Part shown: one piece after another, positions 29,034 through 39,764 of the stretch
Position numbering within the stretch: position 1 is the first letter of the stretch
How the letters are laid out: every line of letters starts with the position of its first letter
Assembly (NCBI GenBank): GCA_003990705.1
Contig: AP018318.1
Span: forward strand, 6,113,501 to 6,177,500
DNA: 64,000 nt
Direction: 5' to 3'
Source: Nostoc sp. HK-01
GTDB lineage: Bacteria > Cyanobacteriota > Cyanobacteriia > Cyanobacteriales > Nostocaceae
Notes under the pieces: model-generated
Seen by the model: the letters and a program-made list of their open reading frames with translations, nothing else
The model's database searches: none
What the model was told of the DNA's origin: nothing
Position numbers and translations under genes: made by a program

Positions 29034-29043
29034 ATTTGTCAAA

Positions 29044-30144
29044 TTAACACTGGTTTTTTAGCTTACCAATTAAGGTATTAAGATTGATTTGGGTAGGCCA
29101 GCCTAAAGGAACGTTGCTGGAATTGTATCCGCGATCGCGCAAATCTTGAATATATCGATTACGGATGTATGTTGTATCAAAGTTACCAAGACCATTAAAA
29201 TAAACATCCGTTAGGTGAGCCGGATCTAAAGCCATTTCACCTCTGTATACTGCGCCATCATTTGAGTCATCCCAACCCCAAGGTGTATTAGCAGAATTGT
29301 TGGCACAAGTTGGTGTACCATCACCACAACTACCGCTAGAATCTCCCTTGAATGTTCCCCATGTCGCATAAGTTATCCCTGTGGAACTAGAAGCTTCATC
29401 TAATTGATGTTGCCACAAACCACTAGAAGCAAATACATCAATTAACGAATACAATACATTGCGATCGTTCCCAGATGCAGGTACTTCCGCAGTAGTTTTA
29501 GAAGGATAATAGATGATTCCGTCTTGAGTGCTACTTCCATTGAAATTTTCCGCAGGCCAAGCTCGTAAGCCATGACCTTTAGCTTCTTGTGTTGTCAATG
29601 GATGCGGAGAACTATTGTAACTGTTCGTGGTAAGTACTCCGTCAATATTTTCTGCACCGTTTGTCAAAGAACTACCAGTTGGTGTGTAAGAGTAAAAGTC
29701 TGTATGAAATACTGTGACGATACCTTCGAGTTTGCCAAAGGTTGTACTATCTTTACGAACGATCGCCAGCAAACCTTCTAAATCATTTTCGTGTTCTTGG
29801 TCGAAGGGGGTATCTGTCCAATCTTGCGGATGAAAGAAAGAATAAGTGATAAATCTGTGAGTACAAGTCTCAGCTACAGAATAGTAAGCATGAGCATTTA
29901 GCGGATAAGCGGAAAGATTATCCCAATTATTTGTACCTCGCCAATCTCCGTCATAGTTAAACCGCGTGATATAGTCGCCACTGTATTTAGTACTGTCGGT
30001 ATCTTGATAGTGAATTGGCGCATGATAAGCCGCTAAATCTAAATCTGTGGGAGTTTGAGCAATTCCTGGTAAACTTGTCAAAGTACCAAGGGCGATCGCA
30101 CCAATAACTCCAATCGCCATCAGCAAAACTTTTTTGAAAATCAT
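29044..30144 (-). CDS. Secreted protein with HENDLE motif, function unknown
   Basis: 366 residues with a clear signal peptide (MIFKKVLLMAIGVIGAIALG, cleavage after GIAQ near residue 30). The mature part is rich in Trp, Tyr, Asn and Ser. Around residues 97-124 is HRFITYSFFHPQDW followed by FDQEHENDLEGLLAIV. A strand-His-x-x-D-x-E layout of this type is found in NPP1-like and VPS62-like secreted proteins (GHRHDWE / HEGDWE motifs), so a distant relation is possible. Cys pairs are present (GSCGDGTPTCANN and the last residue). No catalytic function can be stated. It is transcribed towards the GAF kinase and has its own upstream region. Confidence 0.65.
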   Translation of the reverse strand: MIFKKVLLMAIGVIGAIALGTLTSLPGIAQTPTDLDLAAYHAPIHYQDTDSTKYSGDYITRFNYDGDWRGTNNWDNLSAYPLNAHAYYSVAETCTHRFITYSFFHPQDWTDTPFDQEHENDLEGLLAIVRKDSTTFGKLEGIVTVFHTDFYSYTPTGSSLTNGAENIDGVLTTNSYNSSPHPLTTQEAKGHGLRAWPAENFNGSSTQDGIIYYPSKTTAEVPASGNDRNVLYSLIDVFASSGLWQHQLDEASSSTGITYATWGTFKGDSSGSCGDGTPTCANNSANTPWGWDDSNDGAVYRGEMALDPAHLTDVYFNGLGNFDTTYIRNRYIQDLRDRGYNSSNVPLGWPTQINLNTLIGKLKNQC

Positions 30145-30276
30145 CGGTTCTCACCCTGAATAATCAACACAATTCAGGATAAAAACAGATATTTAAGAAT
30201 TGATGTGAATTAAGTTAAAAATTACTAAAAATCTAGGTTAGGAGTAAGTATTCTTCTCATTTAAATCTTACCCAAC

Positions 30277-30304
30277 AAAAAACCTCGGCGAAACTAACCG
30301 AGGT
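30277..30304 (-). terminator. Rho-independent terminator of the psb34-like gene
   Basis: Read leftwards, ACCTCGG and CCGAGGTT form a stem followed by a run of six T residues (30277-30282 on the + strand as A). It lies about 55 bases after the stop codon. Confidence 0.8.
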
Positions 30305-30359
30305 GAAGGGGAGAAGTACAAATGACGATGAGTGATACAAATACCGAAATCAGAAAATC

Positions 30360-30530
30360 TTAGCTAACTGCAAAAGCACACAAAACTAAAGCAGCCACAA
30401 ACGTAGCTGCAATTGCGCCTTGTAAAACATAACGACGTTGTTCCCAAATTGCTGGGTACTCAGCACAGTAAACCTGGGGTTCAGTGGGGTAGTTATTGAG
30501 AACGCCGTCTTCATTAATTGTGGTGTACAT
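30360..30530 (-). CDS. psb34: Psb34/ssl1498-family small thylakoid protein
   Basis: 56 residues from ATG at 30530, preceded by AAGGA: MYTTINEDGVLNNYPTEPQV, then YCAEYPAIWEQRRYVLQGAI and a hydrophobic C-terminal helix (AATFVAALVLCAFAVS). The N-terminal (M)YTTxxEDGxLNNY..EP..Y.AEYP pattern is that of the ssl1498 family, shown in Synechocystis to be Psb34, a single-helix protein of photosystem II assembly intermediates that resembles Hli proteins. Family assignment is from memory of the pattern. It stands alone with its own terminator. Confidence 0.8.
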   Translation of the reverse strand: MYTTINEDGVLNNYPTEPQVYCAEYPAIWEQRRYVLQGAIAATFVAALVLCAFAVS

Positions 30531-30698
30531 AGTTTTTTTCCTTAGCTGTTAACTTATGTAAATAAATATAACAACTTTGTAACGAACTGTCAATAAGACT
30601 TGACAAAATAAGGCTAAATAATTTAATCAAATCTACTTAGCCGCTGCTGTATAAGGGGTTGACACCGGAAGGAGATCGCATTCCCACAACATTAAATA

Positions 30699-30720
30699 GG
30701 GGTGCAAGACGTTGCACCCC
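30699..30720. terminator. Perfect hairpin near the 3' end of a leftward gene
   Basis: GGGGTGCAA (30699-30707) pairs with TTGCACCCC (30712-30720) across four bases, 19 bases after the stop of the secreted-protein gene at 30739. No T run, so function as terminator is probable only. Confidence 0.5.
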
Positions 30721-30738
30721 CAGATATGAAACTGGTTT

Positions 30739-31977
30739 TTAATTAAACCAAGCGGCGAACTCAAAGAATTGTCCCCGGAAAACTTCTAACAACTGCAACC
30801 AAGTATTGGTATCGGTGACTCTCCCCAATTGCAGATAAGGAGCAGCACCAGTTCCCTGTACCCACAGCACTAAATCAAAGGTACTGGGCTGAGTAAAAAC
30901 CTTGTTTAAATTAATACCTCTAACTTCGCGTTTTCGCCAAAATGGAACTAACTTTTTGCCTGTGAGTAAGGTATCAGCCTCATTTAAAAAGGTCAGCCAG
31001 CCATCAATCATTGGTTGAGTGACTACTGCATTAGGAATTACGCCCTTTTGTTGAGGGTTGGGTAGCCATTCCCGATCATTATCAGTTTCCGCTAAAATCA
31101 ATTCCCAAGATTGACGACTTAAAGCTGTGACTGTTTGGAAATTTTGGAGAGCAGTCGTTAAACGTTCTGGTTCCGCAACAGGAAAATTGATCAGATGAAT
31201 GAACGCAATCATATCGCTAATATCAAAATTACCCCAACCGAATGCGCCCGTACCATTAGCCAGAAATGGATAAGCAGTTTGTGGTTGAGCAAAAACTAAA
31301 TGAGCCGTGGAATCAAACAATTTACTTTCGTCATAAGCCAAAACCACCTGAGCGATCGCCGAGAGTAAATTGCAATAACCCTTGAGCCAAATGACATCAC
31401 CCGCATCAAAGGCGATCGCTAAACTTTGGGCAGCTTTTTCTGTAGCTGGTATTCCTGTTAATAAGCTGAAAGTTTTCCAAAAAGATTCATCTTCTTCTAA
31501 CTTACCATCAGCATTGAAATCGAGCCGTGTTAAACCAAGTCGCAACGGTAGCTTGACTTGATTATCTTTGATGGGTTCGAGAGTATCTTTGACTTGAGTT
31601 AGATCATTGAGTAAATCTTGCAGAATCTTACGTGCATCTTGATATGTGACTGGCTGCGGTGTCGGGTTTGTCGGCACAGGAAGACGTAAAATTGGGAAGA
31701 ATTGAGTCAGAATATTTTGCTGCAAACCATAACGGTACAGTGACTGCATTAACTTTTGAGTTGCACCCATCAATTGCACAACTCCCAATTTAAATCGTGT
31801 CTGATCATCATTAGCATTTTCCTGAAGCTTGGTAATAAAAGCTTCCTCTCCCTGTTGAAATTGAGCATTGATCAGATACTGCTCAATATCAGAAGGAGGC
31901 GTTGCCGATTTGACTAGCGGCGTGAATGAGAATAACAAACTAATAACCAGTAAAAAAGCACAAACAAAAATACGCAT
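30739..31977 (-). CDS. Exported protein with an EF-hand-like loop, function unknown
   Basis: 412 residues with a signal peptide (MRIFVCAFLLVISLLFSF, cleavage after VKSA near residue 25). The mature protein is mostly helical, beginning with a TPR-like stretch (FQQGEEAFITKLQENANDD). Residues 153-164 read DFNADGKLEEDE, a canonical 12-residue EF-hand loop (Asp1, Asn3, Asp5, Gly6, hydrophobic 8, Glu12), so calcium binding outside the cytoplasm is plausible. The rest shows no catalytic motif I recognise. A conserved hypothetical family seems likely. Confidence 0.7.
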   Translation of the reverse strand: MRIFVCAFLLVISLLFSFTPLVKSATPPSDIEQYLINAQFQQGEEAFITKLQENANDDQTRFKLGVVQLMGATQKLMQSLYRYGLQQNILTQFFPILRLPVPTNPTPQPVTYQDARKILQDLLNDLTQVKDTLEPIKDNQVKLPLRLGLTRLDFNADGKLEEDESFWKTFSLLTGIPATEKAAQSLAIAFDAGDVIWLKGYCNLLSAIAQVVLAYDESKLFDSTAHLVFAQPQTAYPFLANGTGAFGWGNFDISDMIAFIHLINFPVAEPERLTTALQNFQTVTALSRQSWELILAETDNDREWLPNPQQKGVIPNAVVTQPMIDGWLTFLNEADTLLTGKKLVPFWRKREVRGINLNKVFTQPSTFDLVLWVQGTGAAPYLQLGRVTDTNTWLQLLEVFRGQFFEFAAWFN

Positions 31978-32331
31978 AAGATTTTATGGGTTGAATTCAA
32001 ATCTTGGCGCTACTTTAACCTAAATAATCGGTAATTCTGCCAAATAATAGCTAAAAGTCTAATTTAAAGAGAATTATGAGAATACAATTTACTACTACAG
32101 AACGGCAGTTGAGGTATGGGTGTAGGGTTTTAGCTGTCTAGCCTAACCAGTCGCTACAGATTTAATGTATGCAGCTTGAGTCTATGTAGCACATAGCGTG
32201 TGATTGCTAATCTTCAACATTTTTCTAGCCATTCACCAACTTTTACGGAAATTCACGCAATAATTTCCACAATTTATGAAATTATTGGTTACGATTGTCT
32301 GGGTTTTACTGCTGGTGGGGTATGAATATCC

Positions 32332-32802
32332 GTGTGGTGTAAATATAGTTTTATTACTAGCGTTAGTTTAAGTCTCGCTTTATTAGTTACTGGTTGTGAA
32401 AATAAAACCGCCCAGTGTCAGCGGCTAATTCAAGTCGTGAATGAAGGAAATGCACTCATTGATCAAAATAAAGGCAAGCAGGCAATCACTAGCTTGCAAC
32501 TATCTAAAGATTTAGAAGCCATTGATACATCTTTAGAAGAACTAAAATTAGCAGATCCCAAACTCAAAGAATATCAAAGCCGTTTTCAGAAGGTGTTTGA
32601 TAACCTTAGTCAAGCCATTGCTAAAGCGGCTAAAGCTTTGTCTGCTGCTAAAACAGCCGAAGCTTCACCAACTGGTAGAGAAAAAATCAAAAAGGCCAGA
32701 ACCGAAATTGATACAGCCTTAACCGCGGCTGCTAAAAGCGCTGGTAAAGAATCAGATACTTTAATGAATGATCTGAATAAGTACTGTAGCCAGTCTGAGT
32801 AA
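32332..32802 (+). CDS. Putative lipoprotein, helical, function unknown
   Basis: 156 residues. A signal sequence ends in a lipobox (LALLVTGC at about residues 15-22), so the mature protein would be lipid-anchored at Cys22. The rest is helical and rich in Lys, Ala and Glu (AIAKAAKALSAAKTAEA and KARTEIDTALTAAAKSAG), with a second Cys early (AQCQRL) and one near the end (KYCSQ). The start is GTG at 32332; the ATG just upstream is in another frame and soon stops. A terminator follows. Confidence 0.7.
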   Translation: MWCKYSFITSVSLSLALLVTGCENKTAQCQRLIQVVNEGNALIDQNKGKQAITSLQLSKDLEAIDTSLEELKLADPKLKEYQSRFQKVFDNLSQAIAKAAKALSAAKTAEASPTGREKIKKARTEIDTALTAAAKSAGKESDTLMNDLNKYCSQSE

Positions 32803-32844
32803 AAGTTGAAAGGCTGAAATTTTAGTATTTCCTGAATTAATGTC

Positions 32845-32871
32845 TACCCTACATCAGTAGGGTATTTTGTT
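32845..32871 (+). terminator. Rho-independent terminator of the lipoprotein gene
   Basis: TACCCTAC (32845-32852) and GTAGGGTA (32857-32864) form a stem with a four-base loop, followed by TTTTGTTG. Confidence 0.75.
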
Positions 32872-32958
32872 GGGTAGCGGTAATATGGCGCTTTTCAGGA
32901 CTTAATTCCTATGTAAATATTAAGCATAAGCAGTCAACACTTGGGAATTTCACTAATT

Positions 32959-33738
32959 ATGAATAATATTTCGTTATCCAAACACAATTGGAATGCGTTT
33001 CTTTATCAAGATAAACACGCTTTTGTGTGGCAATATGGCGAAGATTTGCTGCAATGGTTGAACCCCAACTCAGGAGAGTTAATCTTAGATTTAGGTTGTG
33101 GAACTGGTCAACTTTCAGCCAAAATTGCCGAGTCTGGTGCTGAGGTGATGGGAATTGATAGCGCCGCCACCATGATTGACAAGGCGAGGCAAAATTACTC
33201 GCATTTACGTTTTGAAGTGGCTGATGCTCGCAACTTGCAAATAGATCAATCATTCGATGCCGTATTTTCTAATGCTACCTTGCATTGGATTAAAGAAGCA
33301 GAGGCCGCGATCGCATCCATATATCAAGCACTCAAACCAGGAGGCCGTTTTGTGGCTGAGTTTGGTGGTAAAGGCAACGTTCAGGCGATCGTGCAAGCAT
33401 TGTACATTGCTTTTGAACAAATTGGTCTACCCAATCCCCAAGCCTTAAACCCTTGGTATTTTCCTAGTATTAGCGAGTATACTATCTTACTTGAAAAACA
33501 AGGGTTTGAAGTTAATCAAGCTATTTTATTCTCTCGTCCCACGCCTTTAGCCGATGGGACACTAGGTATAAAAAATTGGCTGCAAATGTTTGGTAGTGCT
33601 TTTTTAGCTCCATTATCTGCCGAGGAACAAATAGAAGTTATACGTATAGTGGAAAATTATCTTCAGCCCATACTTTACCGAGATAATGCTTGGACAGCAG
33701 ACTATCGACGAATTCGTATCTTGGCGATCAAAGTTTAG
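32959..33738 (+). CDS. Class I SAM-dependent methyltransferase (trans-aconitate methyltransferase-like)
   Basis: 259 residues from ATG 32959 (MNNISLSKHNWNAFLYQDK); a TTG at 32941 would add six residues. SAM-binding motif I is LILDLGCGTGQLSAKIAE, motif II/acidic residue AEVMGIDSAATMIDKA, then FEVADARNL and the post-motif FDAVFSNATLHWI, the pattern of Tam-like and UbiE-like small-molecule methyltransferases; LKPGGRFVAEFGG follows. The substrate is not evident. It is unlinked to its neighbours. Confidence 0.85.
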   Translation: MNNISLSKHNWNAFLYQDKHAFVWQYGEDLLQWLNPNSGELILDLGCGTGQLSAKIAESGAEVMGIDSAATMIDKARQNYSHLRFEVADARNLQIDQSFDAVFSNATLHWIKEAEAAIASIYQALKPGGRFVAEFGGKGNVQAIVQALYIAFEQIGLPNPQALNPWYFPSISEYTILLEKQGFEVNQAILFSRPTPLADGTLGIKNWLQMFGSAFLAPLSAEEQIEVIRIVENYLQPILYRDNAWTADYRRIRILAIKV

Positions 33739-33846
33739 TTGATGCGGAACTTTAGCAAATCAAGACAGACATTAATTTTAGATAAATTAGGGATATATGT
33801 AGTAAATTTCACTACCTCTAATCCATGAATTAAACGGTGTTAGTTT

Positions 33847-34386
33847 ATGTCTAGACAGAAACTGCTAAGGTATCAAAAATCGTTTTCACTACTCCTCGGT
33901 CTCAGCTTGAGTACAATTTATCTTTCGCCAATTTCTCCCTCGCTGGCAGAAAAATCCTCAGTGCTGCTACCTTCTGATGCACCTTTGGAGCTAGACTTAT
34001 TAACCAAGCCCAACGGTACTGTAATTACAGCCAATACCATTAACCCACAAGGATTAACAACTCCGAGTTTATGGTTAGCTCAAGCTAATTCCGAAAATAA
34101 ATTGTTGGATAATTGGATAGCTTATCCTGCTAATGCTACAGCGCCTGGGCGAGTAGATGTGATTGTCAATCAGCAAGTTTGGAGCATCCTAGATTATTTA
34201 GAACGCTACAGTTTTGTGAATCGCTTAGGTAATGTTGCCAGAAAAGATGTTTATAATCTGCGGGTGTTTAATTATCAGCAGGAACTTTTGGGGAGTTATA
34301 CTTGTAATTTCCAAATAAACCCAACATTATGCCGCATTCAGATAAATTCTTTAAATAGATTAGGATTGCAGCAATCATCGCAGTGA
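33847..34386 (+). CDS. Exported protein, function unknown
   Basis: 179 residues with a signal peptide (hydrophobic FSLLLGLSLSTIYLSPI at about 13-29, then SLAEK cleavage). The mature part has no recognised domain; a pattern WSILDYLERYSFVNRLG near residue 120 and two cysteines (SYTCNFQINPTLC) suggest a small disulfide-bonded periplasmic protein. It probably belongs to a cyanobacterium-restricted family. No operon partner. Confidence 0.6.
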   Translation: MSRQKLLRYQKSFSLLLGLSLSTIYLSPISPSLAEKSSVLLPSDAPLELDLLTKPNGTVITANTINPQGLTTPSLWLAQANSENKLLDNWIAYPANATAPGRVDVIVNQQVWSILDYLERYSFVNRLGNVARKDVYNLRVFNYQQELLGSYTCNFQINPTLCRIQINSLNRLGLQQSSQ

Positions 34387-34427
34387 GGGTGATAGATTTA
34401 AAAGTTTTTAGTTCGTAAATTTTTTAA

Positions 34428-34467
34428 ACGCAGAGTGGCGCAGAGGTTAACGCAGAGAATGCAGAGT
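34428..34467. repeat. Short ACGCAGAG-type dispersed repeat
   Basis: The phrase CGCAGAG (with variants GCGCAGAGG, ATGCAGAG) recurs four times in 40 bases downstream of the exported-protein gene. Such CGCAGAGG strings are a common intergenic repeat in Nostocales. Confidence 0.5.
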
Positions 34468-34583
34468 ATTTCCAGCGCCAATTCGCTACAAATTAATGGA
34501 ATGGTGTACTAAGTTTGTCTGTCTACCACTGTCCTAACGACATTGGCTGTGCTTATCAAGACAAAAATTAGTATTTTGATTGA

Positions 34584-35747
34584 TTAACTGGTTTTGATTT
34601 TGGTAAACAGAGATTCATACTGTTTGGCTGTTGATGTCGGTAAGGCCAGCAGGAATTCACTTTTAGAGAAAATTTGATGATTTGTCTGTAACAAACTACG
34701 TATTGGTTCTTGAATATCTGTAGCTGCAATATCGGGAAAAATGGGGGAATTGGTTTTAGTTTTGGCAGTAATTTGCTTGGCTATTTCTGGTTGCCAACAA
34801 AAATCAATCCATTTAGATGATATGTCGTTTTTGCTGGCTTTTGTGGGACGTACCCATAAATCTGCCCAGATGGCTGTTCCTGACTGAGGGATAACTACAT
34901 TTAGTTGCGGATAACGTGACAGCAGTGGTAACACATCACTAGACCAACCAACGGCTAACCAAGTGTCGCCAGTAACTAAAGGTTCTAAATAAGTATTAGA
35001 ACTGTAGAATTTTACTTGTTGGTTTAAGGTTTGTAGTTCTTTTTCGAGGTTGGGTACAGTGTCGAGGTTTTCGGTGTTGTATGATTTGCCGAGTTTCTTT
35101 AACACTAACCCGATTACTTCTCTAGGATTATCTAGTAAAGAAATTTGCGATCGCAATCCATCCCGCCATAAATCACTCCAATCTTGTGGTTGCCATCCTA
35201 ATTCTTGGAATTTATAGCGATCGTATACAATCACTGTACTACCCCAGCGATAAGGCGCAGCCCACACGTTGCCTTGAGGATCTAAGTTACCTTGGTCATT
35301 GCGAGTTACTAGTTGTCGCCATCTTTCATCCAACTTCGACCAATATTGTAACTTTTGGACTTCTGCTGCTTCTAGCGGTTGAATTAATTTCTGTTCAATG
35401 GCTCTTTTTAGCCAATAATCTCCCAAACTTACCAAGTCAACTACAGTTGTTGTTTGCGAATTCATAAATGGAACCCAGCGAGTCCAAGCTTGCTGATTGT
35501 CTGGGGTTTTTGGCTGTTCTTGCCAACGCTGCAATTGCTGATATAAATTTTGTATTTGGTCAACTGGGGCAAATTTTAGCTGCGCCTTTGGTTGCAAAGC
35601 TTGGCTGAATTTATCAACTACTTGACTAGGAATAGAACTTTTCAATAACTGAATGCTGAGTTTGGTTTGATTGTTATTACCACACCCAACTAGCAGTTGC
35701 GACAGTGCCAATCCACCTATACTGAGTAAAAATGATCGTCGATCCAT
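34584..35747 (-). CDS. ABC-transporter substrate-binding lipoprotein (PotD/spermidine-putrescine-like family)
   Basis: 387 residues. The N terminus MDRRSFLLSIGGLALSQLLV has a twin-arginine motif (DRRSFL) and a lipobox (LLVGC), so export by the Tat pathway and lipid anchoring are likely. The mature part follows the type of periplasmic binding protein used by polyamine/iron transporters: VWAAPYRWGSTVIVYDRYKF, ISLLDNPREVIGLVLKKLGK, WLAVGWSSDVLPLLSRYPQL and IPQSGTAIWADLW. No permease or ATPase gene is next to it, so the partner transporter and ligand are unknown. Confidence 0.85.
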   Translation of the reverse strand: MDRRSFLLSIGGLALSQLLVGCGNNNQTKLSIQLLKSSIPSQVVDKFSQALQPKAQLKFAPVDQIQNLYQQLQRWQEQPKTPDNQQAWTRWVPFMNSQTTTVVDLVSLGDYWLKRAIEQKLIQPLEAAEVQKLQYWSKLDERWRQLVTRNDQGNLDPQGNVWAAPYRWGSTVIVYDRYKFQELGWQPQDWSDLWRDGLRSQISLLDNPREVIGLVLKKLGKSYNTENLDTVPNLEKELQTLNQQVKFYSSNTYLEPLVTGDTWLAVGWSSDVLPLLSRYPQLNVVIPQSGTAIWADLWVRPTKASKNDISSKWIDFCWQPEIAKQITAKTKTNSPIFPDIAATDIQEPIRSLLQTNHQIFSKSEFLLALPTSTAKQYESLFTKIKTS

Positions 35748-36160
35748 TGATTTTGGATATATAAACTTAGATTTTAGACTATTGTCTTACATTGCTCTTA
35801 AAAAGGGAGGGAATAGGGAGTAGGGAGTAGGAATATTATCTCTGATGCCAACTTAAGTATTAACAAAAATTTTGTAGAGACATGAAACTTCTCTACATTT
35901 ATTTATGGCGCTTTTCACTGGAGTAGAATACAAATCTGCGTCCATCTGCGGTTAATTATTTTTTCTTTTAACCCCACAGAGTTGAAAAATACTATAAATT
36001 TAGCCGTGTAATCCCTAAAATAAATGCCTCCTAGTCATGGAGGCAAAGCGTAAAGCATCCTAATATTTCTGGTGAAACAATAACATATACTTTGTGATAT
36101 TCAATGAGGGTAATCACCCTTCACTAAAAAGGCGCACATTTATGCGCTACTGGATTATTA
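35748..36160. other. Intergenic region with short A/G-rich repeats
   Basis: Contains a GGAGGGAATAGGGAGTAGGGAGTAGG stretch split over 35806-35831, and the phrase ATGGCGCTTTTCA (35905) that also occurs at 32886. No gene seen. Confidence 0.5.
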
Positions 36161-36898
36161 CTAGGGAAATATTCTGGCTAAGAAGGTGATGATTTCTGTC
36201 CAAGCAGAGGTAGTTGCAACAGCGTCGTAGCGATAACCATCATCGCGCATGAAGGTATGTTCAGCTTCATATAAGAATACTTGATGAGGTATATTAGCAT
36301 CTGTAATTGCTTTAATTAATATATGGCGATCGCTTTCAGGAATGTGAGGATCAAGAGTACCGAGTATTAGCAGCAATTCGCCTGGAATTTCACTCACTCT
36401 ATGAATAGTATCGGCGATTCCTTTACCGAGTTTGCCGCTGGGAATACCAGTCGGGTAGCAGCAGACAGCAGCTTTGATTTCATTTTGAAAGGCGGCGCGA
36501 AACGATAAATGTCCGCCAATGCAAAAGCCGAGAGTACCAATTTTATCGGGATTAACAGCAGCGTCAGTTTTGAGAAAATCAATTACAGCCCGACAATCTG
36601 CATCATACTCTGCGATCGCTGTGCGACGTGCATCATCATTACCGCGCATTCTTCCCAAATCATCCGGTTCAATGACAGCGCCAATGGGTTCAAGACGATG
36701 GAAAATTTCGGGTGCGGCGACAACATAGCCAAATCCTGCTAGGTAGTTAACCAAGCGAATCATTGGACTACCTAATTGATAAATATCACTGTAAAACAAA
36801 ATGCCTGGGTAAGTTCCTGCTGGTTTGGGAGAGGCGACATAAACCCGCATTAAGCTGTCATCGACTCTTAACTCGACATTGCGCTTAGTAATCTGCAC
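36161..36898 (-). CDS. Dienelactone hydrolase family protein
   Basis: 245 residues of the DLH branch of alpha/beta hydrolases. The catalytic triad is visible as Cys126 (IGTLGFCIGGH), Asp183 (ILGTLDPHIP) and His214 (YEAEHTFMRDD), with the N-terminal FYSDIYQLG strand. Having Cys as nucleophile matches true DLH-type enzymes. The physiological substrate in cyanobacteria is unknown. It is transcribed leftwards from a region shared with the nifH2 upstream region. Confidence 0.88.
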   Translation of the reverse strand: MQITKRNVELRVDDSLMRVYVASPKPAGTYPGILFYSDIYQLGSPMIRLVNYLAGFGYVVAAPEIFHRLEPIGAVIEPDDLGRMRGNDDARRTAIAEYDADCRAVIDFLKTDAAVNPDKIGTLGFCIGGHLSFRAAFQNEIKAAVCCYPTGIPSGKLGKGIADTIHRVSEIPGELLLILGTLDPHIPESDRHILIKAITDANIPHQVFLYEAEHTFMRDDGYRYDAVATTSAWTEIITFLARIFP

Positions 36899-39083
<2,185 letters not shown>

Positions 39084-39115
39084 TTTTGATGTAGTCATCA
39101 ATAATTTCTGAGCAA

Positions 39116-39157
39116 CCAGAACCTCGGTTTTGTCAAAGCCGGGGTTCTGGCATTTTT
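39116..39157 (+). terminator. Rho-independent terminator of nifH2
   Basis: CCAGAACCTCGG (39116-39127) pairs with CCGGGGTTCTGG (39139-39150) with one mismatch, followed by ATTTTT. Confidence 0.9.
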
Positions 39158-39274
39158 AATTTTGACTATTGTGCAATCATTCCAGTAAATTGTATGGTCA
39201 ATTGAGTTCGGAAAGAGACATTTGAGGTTTTGAACTCCAAGTTCCGAGTTCTGATACCGTTTCACTTTAAGTTT

Positions 39275-39333
39275 GATACAAATAGACCGCAGGGGGAAAG
39301 AATAAAAAACCCATAAATTTGTATCATTTTTTT
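39275..39333. repeat. Inverted repeat with T run, between nifH2 and the satellite
   Basis: GATACAAAT (39275-39283) pairs with ATTTGTATC (39317-39325), followed by eight T residues. It may be a second terminator or the edge of a mobile repeat that carries the tandem array. Confidence 0.5.
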
Positions 39334-39350
39334 CGTGAAATGCTATGAGG

Positions 39351-39602
39351 CTGAATGTTGAGCCTTTTTGCTTGAATGTTGAGGTTCAAAGGGTGAATGT
39401 TGAGCCTTTGAGGGTGAAGTTTCAGCCTTTTTGCTGGAACGTTGAGGTTCAAAGGGTGAATGTTGAGCCTTTGAGGGTGAAGTTTCAGCCTTTTTGCTGG
39501 AACGTTGAGGTTCAAAGGGTGAATGTTGAGCCTTTGAGGGTGAAGTTTCAGCCTTTTTGCTGGAACGTTGAGGTTCAAAGGGTGAATGTTGAGCCTTTGA
39601 GG
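39351..39602. repeat. Tandem array: twelve 21-bp units in four 63-bp copies
   Basis: Three unit types alternate: GTGAATGTTGAGCCTTTGAG(G), GTGAAGTTTCAGCCTTTTTG(C) and TGGAACGTTGAGGTTCAAAG(G). The last three 63-bp copies (39414-39476, 39477-39539, 39540-39602) are identical; the first (39351-39413) has diverged. Because 21 is a multiple of three, several frames stay open on both strands, which creates long spurious ORFs. There are no unique spacers, so it is not a CRISPR. Confidence 0.95.
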
Positions 39603-39764
39603 TGGAAGTGTCAGGAAAAAACAGAAAAGCTTGTGAGTTGACTGTGAAAAAGTTATTCAGAGCGATTAATGCTGCGGATATTTGTTAGCTGCGATGACAA
39701 CAGGGTTATTGTTAAGTATGCCAGTTAACGAATTTGTACCTGCAAGATTACTAGGTGGCGATCG

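Noticed and set aside
39351..39602. CRISPR array
   Set aside because: The units are directly adjacent and identical in phase; there are no unique spacers and no cas genes.
39324..39641. Long open frames on both strands across the repeat array, resembling small repeat proteins
   Set aside because: The 21-bp period keeps frames open by chance on both strands. The frames have no good start context, and the flanks show no coding character.
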